A stretch of 64,000 nt of DNA from Bog-793 sp963823945 (GCA_963823945.1 CAWGNK010000008.1:1-64000); one strand, 5' to 3'; numbered from the stretch's first letter, positions 1-7,992 are shown. Notes: generated by a model not told the origin, from the letters alone. Program-made: numbers and translations.

Positions 1-969
1 AGTGTCCTGCCACTGCTCGCTACGCTTGAGGTTGCGGGGAACGCATCACCAGCCTCGGCGGTGCCCGCTGCACCGCTGCCAACATATAGCTACTACCTGG
101 GCACCGTAAATCAGCAGACGTTGTACAATTTAGGCTATAGCTTCGGAGAAGACACTGCGGCTGGACAGCTGCCTCAGCATGCACTGCTTATTCTTGATTG
201 GGGCACACCAGATTACAGTGGCGGATACGGTACCATCCTGCCGGGAGGCTGTGGCTGCTTTGAAAGTCTGGCAGCGGAACTGGCTGCGACCGAGGAATTC
301 GGATGGGGTTTCTATTACGGCACAGGCGTCCTCGATGAAACTGCCCAGGCTTTTATTGCCATGGGAATGGCCAATGCTGGAGCTTGGTTCAACAACACCA
401 CTAACGCCGATAACTTTGGAATAGAGTGGGCGGAGACGACGACTGCCGAACAGAATTACTTCGTTTCAGAGGGAATTGCCACTCAGGCGCAAGGGCGTGG
501 AGCGATTGATGCCGAGATGGATTGGGATGGCCCTTCGCCAACCTTGTCCTGGGCCACCGGCTATTCCAGCGACTGGACGGTACGTTACTGGGACTTCGGC
601 GATGCCGCTGGCTGTTATCCCGGTCCAAACTGCGACGGAGGTTACACAGAGGCAGACGTGGTGTCCTTGGCTTACGGTGAGCCGCCTGCCTACCCATTTC
701 CTGAAATCGCCGACCAGGGTAATGCTACAAATTGGGGTTCGGTCGCGGCCTATGCTGCAGATGATGAAGGTATCCTGATGAACTTTGAAGGCCCGGTATC
801 AGAGTATCAGGCTTGCATCGATTTAGGGCAACCCCCACAATGCAGCGGTGCCAATGAAAACCCGACAGCGTCCTACGACCAGCTGTGGAATGCTCTCAAT
901 TGCAGTGGCTGTCCCGACCCTGGAACACCTGGTTCGTCGACCGACATCCGCTGGCACTTGGTCGCCTGA
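1..969 (+). CDS. Secreted protein of unknown function (5' end cut by window edge)
   Basis: The frame is open from base 1, so the true start lies outside the window. The first visible residues (VLPLLATLEVAGNASPASA, then VPAAP) look like the end of a signal peptide with an A-x-A cleavage site, so the protein is probably exported. The mature part is rich in Gly, Asn, Tyr and Trp, has several Cys (for example GGCGCF, CSGCPDPG) and no evident membrane segment. The stretch AIDAEMDWDG, with its acidic residues, is reminiscent of glycosidase-like folds, but no family can be named safely. It lies 19 bases before the next gene, probably in the same operon, and on the element side of a tRNA-linked integrase. 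Base composition is clearly more AT-rich than the core genes. Confidence 0.75.
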   Translation, partial: SVLPLLATLEVAGNASPASAVPAAPLPTYSYYLGTVNQQTLYNLGYSFGEDTAAGQLPQHALLILDWGTPDYSGGYGTILPGGCGCFESLAAELAATEEFGWGFYYGTGVLDETAQAFIAMGMANAGAWFNNTTNADNFGIEWAETTTAEQNYFVSEGIATQAQGRGAIDAEMDWDGPSPTLSWATGYSSDWTVRYWDFGDAAGCYPGPNCDGGYTEADVVSLAYGEPPAYPFPEIADQGNATNWGSVAAYAADDEGILMNFEGPVSEYQACIDLGQPPQCSGANENPTASYDQLWNALNCSGCPDPGTPGSSTDIRWHLVA

Positions 970-988
970 AAGTAGTGAGGAGGTTGAG

Positions 989-1624
989 ATGAATCGGCTG
1001 GACTTGTGGAGAGAAGAAAAGCGTCTTGTCAGTCGAGGAACCAGAAGGCGTATTGTTGCCACTTTGATGCTGGCGATATGTGCGACGGGAATAGTGGTGA
1101 TTGTCGTTATGAGGCCTGGATCGGGTGCAGTTAGGGCTCAGGCAGGGACGACCGTCACGTCGATATGTCCGGATGCAAAAGCAGGCTCAACAGTCGGGTG
1201 CTGGCAGGAGCCACCTGGCTACACCGTGGCACCAAAAACTGGCGGCTTTGTTCCTATTCAGGTACCGGCAGTTAGCTCTGGAAATGTCCCAGCGGGGACG
1301 ATTAGCAATGAGCTATTTGGCCCATTTTCCAGTGAAATGTACGACACGAACAACGGCTGGTGGAATGAAACTGACACCACTGTATACGATGCTTATGCCG
1401 GTTCTTTTGGGAGCGATCATTTACAAGGTGTAGTTGTTGTCTTTGCGAGTCCTCGGAATGATATAACGCAAACCGGCCCGGTCTCATTGAGGGCCTTTCC
1501 CACAGCTAGCCAAGATGGTGCGTTGACGATTGAGAGTGCAGACGGCTGGATCCTGACGCTGCAGGCAAGCGATGGCACGACCTACACTTTCGATGTTGCG
1601 ACAGAGCAATACGTATCGAGTTAG
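989..1624 (+). CDS. Membrane-anchored protein of unknown function
   Basis: This 211-residue protein starts at ATG 989, preceded by a good ribosome site (GAGGAGG). The same frame is open further upstream, but that part overlaps the previous gene. Residues 1-24 are basic and cytoplasmic (MNRLDLWREEKRLVSRGTRR). One hydrophobic helix follows at about residues 25-47, giving an N-in/C-out signal anchor. The outer domain of about 160 residues is Gly/Thr-rich with two Cys near its start (ICPDAKAGSTVGCW). No known domain is recognised. It follows the secreted gene by 19 bases, and a perfect 12-bp hairpin comes 40 bases after its stop, so the two probably form one transcription unit of integrated-element cargo. 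Confidence 0.72.
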   Translation: MNRLDLWREEKRLVSRGTRRRIVATLMLAICATGIVVIVVMRPGSGAVRAQAGTTVTSICPDAKAGSTVGCWQEPPGYTVAPKTGGFVPIQVPAVSSGNVPAGTISNELFGPFSSEMYDTNNGWWNETDTTVYDAYAGSFGSDHLQGVVVVFASPRNDITQTGPVSLRAFPTASQDGALTIESADGWILTLQASDGTTYTFDVATEQYVSS

Positions 1625-2111
1625 CGGAACAGGGGAAACTGGGTTCGTTTCATTAGCGTAGAAACCTGCTACCAACAGTGATGTTGGTAGCAGGCTGAGG
1701 TGCCGACCCACTACACACCGGTTAGTTAGTTCAGGGGAGAACACGAGTTCACTGAGAGGAAAGCAGCACCGCTCTGGGCGAGTCCAATAAGCAGCCACGA
1801 CGAAGTGATTTGACTTATGCGTGCACGCCTGGCCAATAGTGAGTCGGCTGCAAATCTCTCGAGGTCCGGCGCGATTGAGATAGGCAACATTGACGCAGTT
1901 CACGCGTGTGTCTGGACGTTGTTGCAGGTGCGGAAACTCTGAATAGCCTTTAGACGGCTCCCTCCCTAATGCCCGACATAACGCAGTATTGAAACATTCG
2001 GTCCACGATGGGCCTAGGGTTAAGGATCGCCTTGCTAAAACTGACTCGGAGCAGGTCTTTCCAGAAGCCTCGACACCGTACTGCAAAATCACTCTTTTCA
2101 ACGCAAAGCGC
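1625..2111. other. Intergenic region between element cargo and integrase
   Basis: This stretch of nearly 490 bases holds the hairpin at 1665-1694 and no convincing gene. A long minus-strand reading frame crosses it, but it runs through both the hairpin and the end of the neighbouring plus-strand gene and has no family-like features. Composition is AT-richer than the chromosome core, in keeping with acquired DNA. Confidence 0.6.
1665..1694 (+). terminator. Hairpin, probable terminator of the 1-1624 operon
   Basis: A perfect 12-bp inverted repeat (CCTGCTACCAAC / GTTGGTAGCAGG) with a 6-base loop, 40 bases after the stop codon at 1624. No T-run follows, so it would be of the U-less type often proposed in actinobacteria. 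Confidence 0.6.
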
Positions 2112-3230
2112 TCAGCTTGCGAACGCGCCATGGATTACCTTGGCTGCGCGAGCAGCGTGTTGCGCTGCGATCTGCTCTTCGAATGACGCTGCGATCGCCT
2201 CGTCGAGCTCGGGGAAGAGGTGGCCGTAACGGTCGAGCGTCACGTTGATCGAGCTGTGGCCCATGCGCGTCTGGATTGCCTTCGGGTGTGCTCCTGCCGC
2301 GATGGCGAGCGCGACGCTCGTGTGCCGGAGGTCGTGAAAGCGACAGGAGACGCCTGCCTTGTCTTGGGCAGGCTTGAAGTGGTTGTTCCAGAAGCTCGAC
2401 GACATGATCGGGTGCCCAGCGTTGTTCGTGAAGACGAGACCGTCGGGTCCGGGTTCTGCGAAACGCTCCACATGCTTGGCGAGGATCGCCGCGGTGGACG
2501 GCGTGATCGTGATGGACCGCAGCGACGCGGAGGTTTTCAGCTCCTTGCGTAGCCATTCCTTCGTGTCGAGGCGGACGAGTTGGTCGGTGACGCGGACCTT
2601 GCGATGAAGCAGGTCAAGTCGCGACTGACGGAGGCCGATGAGCTCACTCCAGCGCATCCCCGAGTCGACCGCGAGATAGATGAGCGCGCGGAACCTCTCA
2701 CGATGCGCTTCGGCAAGCTCGATGGCCTGTTCCCAGGAGAGGAAGACCATCTCGCGACTCGGGACGTGTGGAGGCTCCACCCGATCGAACGGGTTGGCGA
2801 GAATCTTCTCCTTCTGCACGGCGACCTGGAGCAAGCGCCGGAACGTCCGGTAGTGGCGGTGGACCGAGCTCGACGCGATCCCGGCTTCGATCTCGTCCAT
2901 CAACCACTTCTCTATTTCGTCTGCGGGGAGCCGACCGATCCGGTAGGCGCCAAAGCGGGGGAGGATGTACTTGTCCAAGTCGCGGCGATAAGTCTGCTGC
3001 GTCGTCGGCGAGAGGCGACGCGCCAAGGAGAGGAACTCTTTCGACCACGACTGGAGGCTGAGCTGTGCGCCGCTTGGGTCGAGCCAGCGGCCCCGCTCGA
3101 TGTCGACTTGCACCTCTCGTAAGAACCGCTCCGCGTCGAGCTTTCGCGAGAACGTTTCGGAGAGCTGGCGACCGAGCGGGTCACGGTAGCGAGCGCGGTA
3201 GCGGCCGTTGCGTCGTTCGATGAACCCCAT
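2112..3230 (-). CDS. Tyrosine-type site-specific integrase
   Basis: A 372-residue phage-type integrase that would join an element's attP to a tRNA attB. The N-terminal arm-binding domain (about 1-60) has the pattern RYRARYRDPLGR. A core-binding domain follows (about 60-155), then the catalytic domain. Catalytic residues are visible: Arg193 in SGMRWSELIGL, Lys232 in LKTSASL, His299 and Arg302 in FHDLRHTS, His325 in MGHSS, and the nucleophile Tyr335 in LDRYGHLF. All are intact, so the enzyme should be active. The ATG at 3230 has a strong ribosome site (GGAGG, 5 bases). The start codon lies 150 bases from the 3' end of tRNA-Cys, with the gene pointing away from it, which is the usual layout at an integrated element's attachment end. 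It probably comes from the same element as the secreted genes to the left. Confidence 0.95.
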   Translation of the reverse strand: MGFIERRNGRYRARYRDPLGRQLSETFSRKLDAERFLREVQVDIERGRWLDPSGAQLSLQSWSKEFLSLARRLSPTTQQTYRRDLDKYILPRFGAYRIGRLPADEIEKWLMDEIEAGIASSSVHRHYRTFRRLLQVAVQKEKILANPFDRVEPPHVPSREMVFLSWEQAIELAEAHRERFRALIYLAVDSGMRWSELIGLRQSRLDLLHRKVRVTDQLVRLDTKEWLRKELKTSASLRSITITPSTAAILAKHVERFAEPGPDGLVFTNNAGHPIMSSSFWNNHFKPAQDKAGVSCRFHDLRHTSVALAIAAGAHPKAIQTRMGHSSINVTLDRYGHLFPELDEAIAASFEEQIAAQHAARAAKVIHGAFAS

Positions 3231-3254
3231 TACTTCCTCCTCTCGGCTCCCCGT

Positions 3255-3335
3255 GGGAGCGTGCGGGGAGCACGCGGGGAGCGAAACAGGGGGGTTTAGG
3301 GGTTTCGGACGGTCACTCGTGGTCTCTCACGGTCA
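3255..3335. repeat. Short repeats between integrase and tRNA-Cys (possible arm-type sites)
   Basis: Two close copies of a cGGGGAGC motif surround a 6-bp palindrome (GCGTGC/GCACGC, 3259-3275). The heptamer ACGGTCA occurs twice 20 bases apart (3309-3315 and 3329-3335). Integrases and excisionases bind such short repeats beside the attachment core. The assignment rests only on position and repetition. Confidence 0.35.
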
Positions 3336-3379
3336 AACCAAAAATGGCCCCTGACCTGCCACTTTAGCCACGAAATTGC

Positions 3380-3454
3380 TGGAGGCGGCGCCCAGAATCG
3401 AACTGGGGTAGAGGGCTTTGCAGGCCCTTGCCTAAGCCACTCGGCCACGCCGCC
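3380..3454 (-). tRNA. tRNA-Cys (GCA), integration site of the element
   Basis: On the minus strand the acceptor stem GGCGGCG pairs with CGCCGCC, the discriminator is T and the CCA is encoded (3380-3382). The T arm reads GTTCGATTC, and the anticodon loop CTGCAAA gives anticodon GCA (bases 3419-3421), hence cysteine. The 3' end faces the integrase gene. That is the arrangement left when an element recombines into the tRNA 3' end and rebuilds the gene, so the crossover core should lie within or just beyond 3380-3410. The second copy of the core would be left of base 1. Confidence 0.95.
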
Positions 3455-3529
3455 GTCTTGCGCAACCCTACTTCGACCAGATCACCGCCCGGCCCGTGGT
3501 CACGCCGTGTCCGGGTCGCGAAGCCCGGC

Positions 3530-4324
3530 TCACGCTCCGATCGCGTGGTACCCGCCGTCGACGTGGACGGTCTCGCCGGTCGTGCGTGGGAACCAGTCCG
3601 AGAGCAGGGCGACGCACGCCTTGGCGACGGCGTCGCGGTCCCGGTCGATGTCCCAGCCGAGCGGCGCGCGCTCCGCCCAGACCTCCTCGAAGCGCTCGAA
3701 ACCGGGGATCGACCTCGCCGCGACCGTGCGGATCGGGCCGGCGGCGACGAGATTGACGCGGATCGACTTCGGCCCGAGGTCCCGCGCGAGATAGCGAGTC
3801 AGTGACTCGAGCGCCGCCTTCGCGACGCCCATCCAGTCGTAGCCGGGCCAGGCGACGGTCGAGTCGAAGTCGAGCCCGACGATCGACGCGCCACCCGCGG
3901 CCTCCATGAGTGGCAGGAAACCCTCGGCGAGGACTTTGAGCGAGTAGGCGGAGATCTCGAGCGCGGTTGCCACGTCCGTCCAGCCCGCCTTCAGCATTCC
4001 TCGCCCGATGCACGGATCGGGCGCGTAGCCGATCGAGTGGAGTATCCCGTCGAGGTGCCCGAAACGCCGGGCGACCTCGGCCGCGACCACCCCGGGATGA
4101 TCCGGGTTCGTGACGTCGAGCTCGAGCACGTCGGTCGGCTGGGGGAGCCGGCGCGCCATCCGCTCGGTGAGCGACATCCCGCGGCCAGCTCCAGTGAGCA
4201 CCAATTCGGCGCCTTCGAGCTGGGCGAGCTGCGCGACGGCGAAGGCGATCGAATCCTCGGTGAGGACCCCCGTCACGAGGATCTTCTTCCCGTCGAGCAG
4301 GCCCAAGGTTCGCTCCTTCGTCAT
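3530..4324 (-). CDS. fabI: Enoyl-[acyl-carrier-protein] reductase, InhA-like
   Basis: This enzyme catalyses the last, NADH-dependent reduction of each FAS-II elongation cycle. The 264-residue length fits the family, and the sequence resembles mycobacterial InhA more than enteric FabI. Visible features are the nucleotide-binding start (GLLDGKKILVTGVLTEDSIAF), HSIGYAP, the SIVGLDFD strand, the catalytic pair Tyr162/Lys169 in GYDWMGVAK, and NLVAAGPIRT followed by RAPLGWD. The ATG at 4324 gives the family's usual N-terminus. It stands alone, not in the fab operon at 42797-47230. A TAGTGT box 26 bases upstream is a likely -10. Its stop is 75 bases from tRNA-Cys. Confidence 0.95.
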   Translation of the reverse strand: MTKERTLGLLDGKKILVTGVLTEDSIAFAVAQLAQLEGAELVLTGAGRGMSLTERMARRLPQPTDVLELDVTNPDHPGVVAAEVARRFGHLDGILHSIGYAPDPCIGRGMLKAGWTDVATALEISAYSLKVLAEGFLPLMEAAGGASIVGLDFDSTVAWPGYDWMGVAKAALESLTRYLARDLGPKSIRVNLVAAGPIRTVAARSIPGFERFEEVWAERAPLGWDIDRDRDAVAKACVALLSDWFPRTTGETVHVDGGYHAIGA

Positions 4325-4349
4325 CCGGGCGGGGGGACCGGCGTTGCGG

Positions 4350-4355
4350 ACACTA
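4350..4355 (-). promoter_or_regulatory. Putative -10 element of fabI
   Basis: On the minus strand TAGTGT (TAnnnT pattern) lies 26 bases upstream of the fabI ATG, allowing a short 5' leader. No clear -35 hexamer is seen. Confidence 0.4.
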
Positions 4356-4512
4356 CTGGGGGCGTCCCCGAGCGTCCATCGGGGCCGAACCGGTCGCGGA
4401 TCGCGTGTTGTCGGCTCACCAGCTGAGTCGACGGGTCATCCGCCCCCGGGCCGTGCGGGCCGACCCGGATTCCCTGCGGCGGCGGCGCCGAGGGCGGGTA
4501 CGTGACCGGACG

Positions 4513-4549
4513 CGAGAACCGGCCGGCGGAGCCCGCCGGCCGGTTCTCG
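4513..4549 (-). terminator. Strong hairpin after the secreted-protein gene
   Basis: A perfect 17-bp stem (CGAGAACCGGCCGGCGG and its complement) with a 3-base loop, 34 bases past the stop codon of the minus-strand gene ending at 4584. No T-run follows. This is the most stable hairpin noticed in the window and probably ends transcription before fabI. Confidence 0.7.
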
Positions 4550-4583
4550 CAGTTCCGTTATGCCGATGGTCCGCGCCTTGCGG

Positions 4584-5261
4584 CTACGGGATCGTCGAGC
4601 CCTTCGGGAGGGCGAAGTCGCTGGCCGGCGGGTGTGCCGAGTAGCCGGTCAGCACCACACCTACTCCGTTCGCCACGTCCTCGGCGAGGATGCCCTTCAA
4701 GGTCACGCAGTAGGTCACCTTCTCTCCGGAGTAGCTGGCCTTGACGCAACTTGACTCTTGGCCAGCGAACTTCTGCGAGAAACTTGTGACGTTCTTGGCC
4801 CCCGCTTCGAGCGCGCCGATCTTCGAGGCGACAGCACCCGGATCGAGGTAGTCGAGCTCACCGATGTAGGACTCCGACGACGTCTCTTTCGTGCAGAACG
4901 TGTGGCTGGCCACGACGTCGCAGCCGTAGACGTTCTTGCCGATCTGGACGACGATGACGGATACGGACTTCGACGTGAAGGCGAACCGGAAGTCCCCCGG
5001 CTTGTGGGCGTACGTCCATGAGCCCTTCATGCCGGCGGCCGAAAATGCGTACGTGACGCTGAAGGTCGCCTTCTCTTCAGCCTTCAGCGACTTGGCGATC
5101 TTCGTCAGCGACGAGCCACCCTTTGGCTTGGGCTTCTTCGCGGCGACGGAAGCGGCCGAGGCGGTCGCCGCCAGCATGCTGGTGGCACAGAGAGCGGCGA
5201 GGACCAGGAAACCGGCGCGTCTCGCCAATCCCTTGACGTCAGACGATGGAACCGAGCGCAT
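4584..5261 (-). CDS. Secreted protein of unknown function
   Basis: A 225-residue protein with a classic signal peptide: basic start (MRSVPSSDVKGLARR), hydrophobic core (AGFLVLAALCATSMLAA) and an A-S-A cleavage region near residue 36. The mature part begins with a Lys/Pro-rich stretch (AAKKPKPKGG). A beta-rich domain with four Cys follows (YGCD, TFCTKE, SSCVKA, TYCVTL), probably two disulfides. The pattern fits small LolA/LppX-like or secreted lipid-binding beta folds only loosely, so no function is assigned. ATG 5261 is chosen over the GTG at 5270 because the purine-rich GGGGGGAA lies 9 bases before it. It is monocistronic, ending in the hairpin at 4513-4549. Confidence 0.8.
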   Translation of the reverse strand: MRSVPSSDVKGLARRAGFLVLAALCATSMLAATASAASVAAKKPKPKGGSSLTKIAKSLKAEEKATFSVTYAFSAAGMKGSWTYAHKPGDFRFAFTSKSVSVIVVQIGKNVYGCDVVASHTFCTKETSSESYIGELDYLDPGAVASKIGALEAGAKNVTSFSQKFAGQESSCVKASYSGEKVTYCVTLKGILAEDVANGVGVVLTGYSAHPPASDFALPKGSTIP

Positions 5262-5525
5262 GTACACCACTTCCCCCCGAAATATCCGGGTCTAGGAGAA
5301 CCGCTGCAGACAGAAAATGCTAACCGAGTGCAACGAAGTTCGTGACGTTGCGCGCAACGTCCGGCGGGGTGATCCGCGCCGCGCCGCCTTGCGAGGAGTG
5401 CCTCCTCGGGGATGACCTGCACTTCTGGGTGCTGTCCGCGGCGTTGGGGCGTTCCCGGCGCCGCTTTGGCGGGTGGTCCGACCGGCCGGGCCGTCGCACG
5501 AGTGTCGCTCGCGATCCCCGCCCGG

Positions 5526-7106
5526 TCAGCCGACGGGGCTCATCTCGGCCGGCTGGGCGGAGAGGCGCGCATAGAGCGCCGCCGTCTCGGGGTGCACGGC
5601 GCGCAGCGGATCACCGTCGATCTCGAGGACGAGTGCCAGGTGGCGCAGCGTCGCCTCGACCCCCGCCCGGTCGCCCGCCGCGTCGGCGGCCCTCATGAGG
5701 AGCCGATGGAGCCGCTCGTCCCACGGCGTCGCCCGCAGGGCGCGTTGTGCCGCCCACATCGCGTCGTCGGGGCGCGCCGCGCCGAGGGCGAGCTCTCCCA
5801 GACGGAGCGCGCACTCGACGATGGCGTGCTCGATCTCGACGGCGAAGCCCTCGAGGACGGTCCACTGGCCCTGGTGGAGTTCCAGGAACGGGCGGCCGCG
5901 CACGAGCCCCAACGCTTCGCGCCACGCCGCGGGGTCGTCCTGACCGGCGAGCGCCTTGAAGCGCTCCCAGTCGGTCTCGACGTCGGCGATCAGGTGGCGC
6001 TCGCCGGACTTGCGCAGGCGCGGTCTGCCGTCGGGCGAGAGCCCGAGGGCGTGGCGCGCCTCGCTCAGCCGGTTGGCGATCGTCTGCGGCGGCATGCGCC
6101 GCTCGGGCCACAGGGCGGTCTCCCAGGCCGGGGTCGTCGCCCCCCCGGGGTGCATCGCGAGGTAGACGACGAGCTCGGTGAGCCTCGGATGCCTCTCGAG
6201 GGGGAGCGCCGCGCCCCGGATCTCGACCGGACCGAGGACGGCGATCTCGATCGGCGCGGTCTGGTCGGCAAACCTCGGGAGGGCGTCGGGGCGGAAGTGG
6301 GCCGTCGGCGCCGGCACCGGAGCGCGGGGCGGTTCGGGCGCGCGCACGTACACGACGCAACGTTCCCGTCGTCCGGCGACGAGGATCGCCCGCGCCGCGG
6401 TGTGTGCCGTGGCGACGACGCAGGCCGAGGCCCGGTGGCGGTGGACCGCGGCGACGAGCCGCTCGAGGTCGTCGTCCGCGCACGGCGTGCCGACGAAGAC
6501 GACGACCGGATCGGTCGACTCGGCGAGTGCGCCGAAGGCCTCGGCGAGCGTCGCGACGCGGGGCGCGTGTGGTGGCCCGAGGACGCCGACGACGAGGACC
6601 TGCGCCCGGTGGGTGAGGGAGGCCGTGGCGGACCGGATGGTGGTGTCGATGACCCGGCAGATGTCGTCGGCGGGACCGACGACCGAGGCGCATTCGGCGG
6701 CGACGAGATCGACGAACAGCGTCGGGCCGCCGCCGTTCGGCACCGTGACGAGGCAGACATCCACCGCCTCCGCCACGTCGCCCGCCTCCGGTGGGCAGCT
6801 GGTCACGTCGTAGGGGAGGGTCCAGCCGGCCCGCACTGTGCCGTCGCCGAGCGGCGGGTTGAGCCGGATTCCGCTGTCGGAGGCGAGGACGAGCTCCTGC
6901 CGGGTGAGCTCGTAGACGACGGGCCGCTCACCGATCTCGGCGCTGAGCGAGGCGGCGACGAACCCCACGATCTCGTCCGCGAGCGCCCGGCGTCCCTCGC
7001 CCCGGTCCCGGCCGGTGACCGGGGGCGCCGCGCTCCCGGTGCCGGCTCCCGGATCACGGGAGCGGCCGGCCCGGTCGAACGCGGCTTGTGTCGGCTCGCC
7101 GCCCAT
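5526..7106 (-). CDS. BTAD (SARP/AfsR-like) transcriptional regulator
   Basis: A 526-residue regulator. The C-terminal half has the winged-helix domain (from about residue 285, IEIAVLGPVEIRG, with LTELVVYLAMHPGG and ETALWPERRMPPQTIANRLSE). The bacterial transcriptional activator domain (about 390-515) follows: helical repeats with FLELHQGQWTVLEG, WAAQRALRATPWDERLHRLL and VHPETAALYARL. The N-terminal half is not an NTPase of the AfsR type: no P-loop is visible, and the region resembles the sensory or spacer parts of membrane BTAD proteins common in Acidimicrobiia. ATG 7106 is preferred over 7124 because GGGAGGGAG lies 5 bases before it. Target genes are unknown. It diverges from the rimP operon across a 350-base gap. 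Confidence 0.82.
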   Translation of the reverse strand: MGGEPTQAAFDRAGRSRDPGAGTGSAAPPVTGRDRGEGRRALADEIVGFVAASLSAEIGERPVVYELTRQELVLASDSGIRLNPPLGDGTVRAGWTLPYDVTSCPPEAGDVAEAVDVCLVTVPNGGGPTLFVDLVAAECASVVGPADDICRVIDTTIRSATASLTHRAQVLVVGVLGPPHAPRVATLAEAFGALAESTDPVVVFVGTPCADDDLERLVAAVHRHRASACVVATAHTAARAILVAGRRERCVVYVRAPEPPRAPVPAPTAHFRPDALPRFADQTAPIEIAVLGPVEIRGAALPLERHPRLTELVVYLAMHPGGATTPAWETALWPERRMPPQTIANRLSEARHALGLSPDGRPRLRKSGERHLIADVETDWERFKALAGQDDPAAWREALGLVRGRPFLELHQGQWTVLEGFAVEIEHAIVECALRLGELALGAARPDDAMWAAQRALRATPWDERLHRLLMRAADAAGDRAGVEATLRHLALVLEIDGDPLRAVHPETAALYARLSAQPAEMSPVG

Positions 7107-7314
7107 CGATGCTCCCTCCCGCATCTCGCGTCCCCCGTTGGGGGGTCCGTGGACCCCGCCGCGGTTGCCGATCGGACCCGCCCGATCTCACGCCAGCATC
7201 GATGGGTGCCGTACCGTTTCTTCTACCGCCTCACGGCGTTTCCCGCCAGATGAGAACGTGTCAATGCCCCCCGGGGGATCGCAAACGGCCGGGTTCCGGG
7301 AACGGTCCGGTTGC

Positions 7315-7320
7315 TATACT
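7315..7320 (+). promoter_or_regulatory. Extended -10 promoter of the rimP-nusA-infB operon
   Basis: The sequence TGC-TATACT is a good extended -10 element. The -35 region (about 7292-7298) is weak, as expected for extended -10 promoters. Transcription would start near 7327, just ahead of the attenuator-like hairpin. Confidence 0.6.
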
Positions 7321-7354
7321 TTGTCCTGCGGTTTGTCGAACGGAGGATTTGTTT

Positions 7355-7387
7355 GAACGTGGGCTCCGCGCCCACGTTCTTGTTTTT
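7355..7387 (+). terminator. Intrinsic terminator in the rimP leader (probable attenuator)
   Basis: A perfect 10-bp stem (GAACGTGGGC / GCCCACGTTC, 5-base loop) is followed at once by TTGTTTTT, a textbook Rho-independent terminator and the only one with a real T-run seen in this window. It lies about 30 bases after the predicted start site and 69 bases before rimP, so it can only act on the operon's own leader. Hairpins upstream of rimP-nusA operons are known in other bacteria, and NusA autoregulation is a plausible role. Confidence 0.75.
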
Positions 7388-7455
7388 CGGAGTAGTTCGG
7401 TGGCCGGTGGGACCAGACGAGGGCCTCGGGAGCGATGGCGACAGGGAGAACGGAC

Positions 7456-7992
7456 GTGGCGAGTGACAAGCGGTCGACGGCGGATGCCGCCGACAGGCTG
7501 GAACGCGCCGTCGGATCCGTCGTCGAATCCTGTGGTCACGACCTCGTCGACCTCGAGCTGGCCGGCGGCGTCCTCCGGGTGACCGTCGAGCGCGACGGCG
7601 GCCTCGATCTCGACGAGCTCGCGGCGGTGTCCCGCCTCGTCGGGGCACTGCTCGACGAGCGCTCCGACCTGGCGCCTTCCGGCCGGTACGAGCTCGAGGT
7701 CTCGAGCCCGGGCGTGGAGCGTCGGCTGCGCCGCCCGGCGCACTTCGCCAAGGCACTCGGCGGGCGCGTCGCCGTCCGGACCATCGCGGGAACCCCGGGC
7801 GAGCGACGGTTCGAGGGCACCCTGCGGGCCGCCGACGCCGACGGAATCACGGTCGACGACGATGCCGGCGCCGAGCACCGGGTCCCGTACCCGGCGATCG
7901 ACCGCGCCCACACGGTCTTTGACTGGCGCGCCGCCCTCGCGGGCGGGCGTGCACCTGCGAGTTCGACGACGACGGGGAGCCAGGCGTCATGA
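7456..7992 (+). CDS. rimP: Ribosome maturation factor RimP
   Basis: RimP binds free 30S subunits and helps late assembly. The N-terminal alpha/beta domain shows LERAVGSVVESCGHDLVDLEL and DLDELAAVSRLVGALLD. The conserved PSGRYELEVSSPGVERRLRR segment follows, then a small SH3-like C-terminal domain (FEGTLRAADADGITVDDD). GTG 7456, 7 bases after AGGGAG, gives 178 residues. An ATG at 7435 is in frame, but its GGGAG is only 2 bases away. It is the first gene of the rimP-nusA-infB-rbfA-truB cluster. Its last bases overlap the nusA start (ATGA), implying translational coupling. Confidence 0.93.
   Translation: MASDKRSTADAADRLERAVGSVVESCGHDLVDLELAGGVLRVTVERDGGLDLDELAAVSRLVGALLDERSDLAPSGRYELEVSSPGVERRLRRPAHFAKALGGRVAVRTIAGTPGERRFEGTLRAADADGITVDDDAGAEHRVPYPAIDRAHTVFDWRAALAGGRAPASSTTTGSQAS

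Larger units (their letters stand above)
7107..7455. other. Divergent control region between BTAD gene and rimP
   Basis: This gap holds the extended -10 promoter at 7315-7320 and the hairpin with T-run at 7355-7387, both oriented toward rimP. A possible short leader frame starts at TTG 7353, behind a GGAGG, and ends at 7466. The left part (7107-7310) should carry the promoter of the minus-strand BTAD gene, but no convincing box was found there. Confidence 0.55.

Noticed and set aside
1484..2131. Minus-strand open frame of about 215 codons
   Set aside because: It runs antisense through the end of a supported gene and through the 12-bp hairpin, has no ribosome site, and its product has no family-like or structural features.
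5412..7253. Plus-strand open frame of 613 codons opposite the BTAD gene
   Set aside because: The product is dominated by Arg, Gly, Pro and Ala, as expected for the mirror frame of a GC-rich gene; the minus strand carries a clear domain architecture.
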